Translations under genes and position numbers: made by a program
Shown: positions 3,603 to 5,953 of the stretch, piece by piece
Numbering within the stretch: the stretch's first letter is position 1
Layout: every line of letters starts with the position of its first letter
Notes under the pieces: generated by a model
Databases searched by the model: none
Seen by the model: the letters and a program-made list of their open reading frames with translations, nothing else
Told to the model about the DNA's origin: nothing
Assembly: GCA_002366635.1 (NCBI GenBank)
Contig: DFBN01000123.1
Location: 1 to 5,953, forward strand
DNA: 5,953 nt
Direction: 5' to 3'
From: Caldifarciminota bacterium UBA3079
GTDB lineage: Bacteria > Hydrothermota > Tepidihabitantia > Tepidihabitantales > Tepidihabitantaceae

Positions 3603-5953
3603 TGCCCGTTCTCCGTGCCATCGGGCTACTGCTTATTGTCTTGTTTCAACCGTGCCTTGGCAGACAACATGTCAGATACCGAATTTACGCCAGGCTGGAT
3701 AGAAGTGATAGTATTCTTACCGGCACTGAACAGATAAACTTCTGGAACAACTCCCAGGATACAATTCGAGCTTTATGCTTTTTCGGCCTGAACAAGCACC
3801 AGATTAAAGACATTTCTCTTGCGGTCAAGAATTTCGACCAGCCGATAAAACTGAAACGGCCCTTGCTTCCAGACGATTCAATCAATATCATGCTCAAATT
3901 CACTTCTTTTTGTAAACGCAGCCGGGATTATATGTTTTCCAATTGGTATCCGAGATTGGTTTTATGTCAGAACGAACTACCTACGGCACCAGTCCAGTTT
4001 GCCGACTATGAAGTCGAGCTTACAGTTCCTGAAGATATGGTAGTTGCCACCACCGGCACCTTGATAAATAGAAACAAAGAACTCAAATGGATGAAATACC
4101 CCCCTGATTTCCGGCCCTGGTCCCGCGACTCGGTTAAAACACTCAGATTCAGAGCAAGAGATGTTGCTGATTTTGCCTGGGTTGCAAGCCCTGATTTCGT
4201 TCTGACCCAAGTTTCAGCTCAAGGCACTGTTATCAATATCCTGACTAGAAACCGCAATCGGTTCATGTGGTTCCGTCTTCCAGAACAGGCATCTGAAATC
4301 GTCGGCAGGTTCAATAAATGTTTCGGCAAATACCCGTTTGACCAGCTAACCGTAATTGATGCCAGAGGCATCGTTCCCAGCGACACATCCTTTCCCGGTC
4401 TGGTTATGACATGCCAGAAACCGGTTCCTTTTACCCGCCTGCTCGAATCGAGATTAGCCCGGCAGATAGCTATGCAATGGTTTTCATGTTTCGTTGTTCC
4501 AAACCAGGTTCATTCCTGGCTCAGCATCGGCCCCGCTGTTTATGCTGAAATCCGCTATATGGAAAAAAGGCATGGCCAGGGCAACTTGCTAGAGTTGCCA
4601 TTCAAACTGGGAATCCTCTCAGGATTTGGTGATCGGTTCTACTATCAGGCGCTTTATTATCTGGCCGCAACCAATGAGGCACTCACACCGCTGGATTCCC
4701 TGCCACCTGTCTATGCGGGAAGAGGACCCATCCTGTCGGAAACAAAATATGCCCAGGCCGGCCTTTTCTTTCTGATGCTGGAGAAAATAATTGGGCCGGA
4801 TAAACTGAAATATGCCCTGCGCCTTTACCTGAAAAAAACCCACGGGAAAGCACCAAGCCCTACCGATTTCATTGACGCATGCTCACATGTCACCGGCGAG
4901 GATTTAACCGGATTCTTTGACCAGTGGCTTCGGACTAAAGGAACCTGTGACTATGCGGTTACTGAAGTAAAAAGGAAAGGCAAAGATATCGAAATATCCA
5001 TCAGGCGCAAAGGGGAAATCATCATGCCGGTTGATGTGGAACTCACCTTTACCGACGGAGAAACAAAACGCCTTGATTGGAAATCTCGCAAGAGAACCGG
5101 CATCCTCAAACTCACAACTCCAAAAGTGTTAAAGCGGTTGACACTCGACCCGGACAGAAAACTCTTAGAACCTGACCGCTGGAACAATCACTGGCCCAGA
5201 AAAGTGGAAATCAAACCTTTCATCGCCTTACCCAGCTTTGACGCCTATCAACTGTTCTATGGCCCTTATGCATGGTTCGATAGCTACCACGGATTCCAGC
5301 TCGGGGCCTGGACCCAGGGCCGGGAATTTCTGGACGCCGGGCCTTTGCACGGCCGACACATGTGGACATTGAGCGAAACCTACAGCACTAAAATCAAAGA
5401 CTGGCACACCGGTGCCAGTTACCAAACACCGCTCAGCTTCATATCCGACCGGCTCCGTATCAGCTTTCTGGGAGACTACTCGCTGATGGCAGCCGGGGTC
5501 AGGCTGAACTTGGTCCAGGAACTGGGACGAGCGTTTCAGAAACCTGGCGGCACAATTGACCTTGGCTACCGTCTCTTTGACTTAAAGGACACCGTGGGCC
5601 GGAACCCTCGCGCCTGGGATTCAGCAAGAACTGCAGAAATCAGACTCAAGCTATCCCATTCCTACGAAACCCGGTACTTCAACGGCGGCCAGAACTTCTA
5701 CCTGGGTCGCGGTCTACCACAGCTTGGGGGCCACTCGGACTACAATTACTGGAAAGCCAGTGTCGAACAGGTCCATGCGGTTCGGCTCAGCCGCAGACTC
5801 AATATCATTCTACGGGGATTCGGCGGTGCTATCTGGGGCCAAATCCCGAACCAGAGTCAGTTCTATCTTTCCGGCGGCCTTGTCCCGAATTCGGCCGAGC
5901 CCGTCAGTTGGGGGTATCAAGGCATGTCCTCAGGCCAGGAGCACTGGCACTAT
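3602..5953 (+). CDS. Exported M1-aminopeptidase-like pseudoenzyme with a putative outer-membrane barrel (partial)
   Basis: The reading frame is open for 784 codons to the window end, so the C-terminus is missing. Residues 1-20 are a signal peptide (Arg5, hydrophobic 6-15, likely cut after CLG). Residues of about 22-240 match the M1 N-terminal beta domain: LTGTEQINFWNNS, WYPRL at 115-119, DYEVELTVPED from 135, and DFAW at 190-193. The catalytic-type domain follows, but its motifs are destroyed. HExxH reads RQIAM (287-291), the third zinc ligand in WLNEG reads WLSIG (Ile309), and the GxMEN/GGMEYPG-type loop reads SDTSFPG (260-266). Flanking fold residues remain (QWF, PGLV, Tyr383, FFDQWL at 438-443). 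A beta-sandwich follows (about 452-530). From about 536 onward the pattern is aromatic-rich, alternating beta strands with GPYAWFDSYHGFQLG, suggesting an outer-membrane barrel. Start is by TGATG overlap without a Shine-Dalgarno, so it is coupled to the HTH gene. The role is unknown; peptidase activity is unlikely. Confidence 0.8.
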   Translation, partial: MPVLRAIGLLLIVLFQPCLGRQHVRYRIYARLDRSDSILTGTEQINFWNNSQDTIRALCFFGLNKHQIKDISLAVKNFDQPIKLKRPLLPDDSINIMLKFTSFCKRSRDYMFSNWYPRLVLCQNELPTAPVQFADYEVELTVPEDMVVATTGTLINRNKELKWMKYPPDFRPWSRDSVKTLRFRARDVADFAWVASPDFVLTQVSAQGTVINILTRNRNRFMWFRLPEQASEIVGRFNKCFGKYPFDQLTVIDARGIVPSDTSFPGLVMTCQKPVPFTRLLESRLARQIAMQWFSCFVVPNQVHSWLSIGPAVYAEIRYMEKRHGQGNLLELPFKLGILSGFGDRFYYQALYYLAATNEALTPLDSLPPVYAGRGPILSETKYAQAGLFFLMLEKIIGPDKLKYALRLYLKKTHGKAPSPTDFIDACSHVTGEDLTGFFDQWLRTKGTCDYAVTEVKRKGKDIEISIRRKGEIIMPVDVELTFTDGETKRLDWKSRKRTGILKLTTPKVLKRLTLDPDRKLLEPDRWNNHWPRKVEIKPFIALPSFDAYQLFYGPYAWFDSYHGFQLGAWTQGREFLDAGPLHGRHMWTLSETYSTKIKDWHTGASYQTPLSFISDRLRISFLGDYSLMAAGVRLNLVQELGRAFQKPGGTIDLGYRLFDLKDTVGRNPRAWDSARTAEIRLKLSHSYETRYFNGGQNFYLGRGLPQLGGHSDYNYWKASVEQVHAVRLSRRLNIILRGFGGAIWGQIPNQSQFYLSGGLVPNSAEPVSWGYQGMSSGQEHWHY

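Noticed and set aside
3602..3661. Possible lipobox (QPCLG) in the M1-like protein
   Set aside because: Gln and Pro before Cys18 do not fit a lipobox. A type I cleavage after Gly20 is more likely.
3602..4960. Annotation as an active M1 metallo-aminopeptidase
   Set aside because: A homology search would suggest this name, but none of the zinc ligands or the catalytic Glu is present in the expected positions.

Overview
The window looks like chromosomal DNA of a Gram-negative (diderm) bacterium. It carries a compact Tol-Pal/envelope-energisation operon on the minus strand and a divergent two-gene unit on the plus strand whose second product looks exported and outer-membrane associated. Base composition is intermediate. 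I see no mobile element, tRNA, rRNA or CRISPR array. The gene order, the XRE-type regulator and the M1-like/barrel protein would fit an uncultured FCB-type or WOR-3-like lineage, but that is a guess; the firm statement is 'diderm bacterium, not a close relative of E. coli'.

Minus strand, read from 2697 down to 1: pal (OmpA-domain lipoprotein), a cpoB/ybgF-like lipoprotein with coiled coil and TPRs, tolQ/exbB, tolR/exbD, and the 5' part of a tonB/tolA-type gene that leaves the window at base 1. The genes are tightly packed: gaps of 26 and 9 nt, then two ATGA overlaps. TolQ and TolR form the proton-driven inner-membrane motor, the TonB/TolA-type protein carries force across the periplasm, Pal anchors the outer membrane to peptidoglycan, and CpoB is a periplasmic partner. 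The order (pal-cpoB before tolQ-tolR-tolA) is the reverse of the two blocks in E. coli, and no tolB is present in the window. A good sigma70-type promoter (TTGACA-N17-TAGATT) and a strong Shine-Dalgarno sequence precede pal. A perfect 6+6 bp dyad sits at the expected transcription start.

Plus strand, from about 2859 to 5953: a candidate promoter, a 218-aa XRE-like helix-turn-helix protein with an unrecognised C-terminal domain, and, overlapping it by one base (TGATG), a protein of at least 784 aa that runs off the window. This second protein has a signal peptide, the full fold signature of an M1 (gluzincin) aminopeptidase, and then a region that reads like an outer-membrane beta-barrel. Every zinc-binding and catalytic residue of the M1 motifs is replaced (HExxH has become RQIAM, WLNEG has become WLSIG, and GxMEN/GGMEYPG has become SDTSFPG), so it is probably a pseudopeptidase.

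The most interesting features are this dead M1 domain joined to a putative barrel, its translational coupling to a DNA-binding protein, and the placement of that pair back-to-back with the Tol-Pal operon across a region holding an operator-like dyad.
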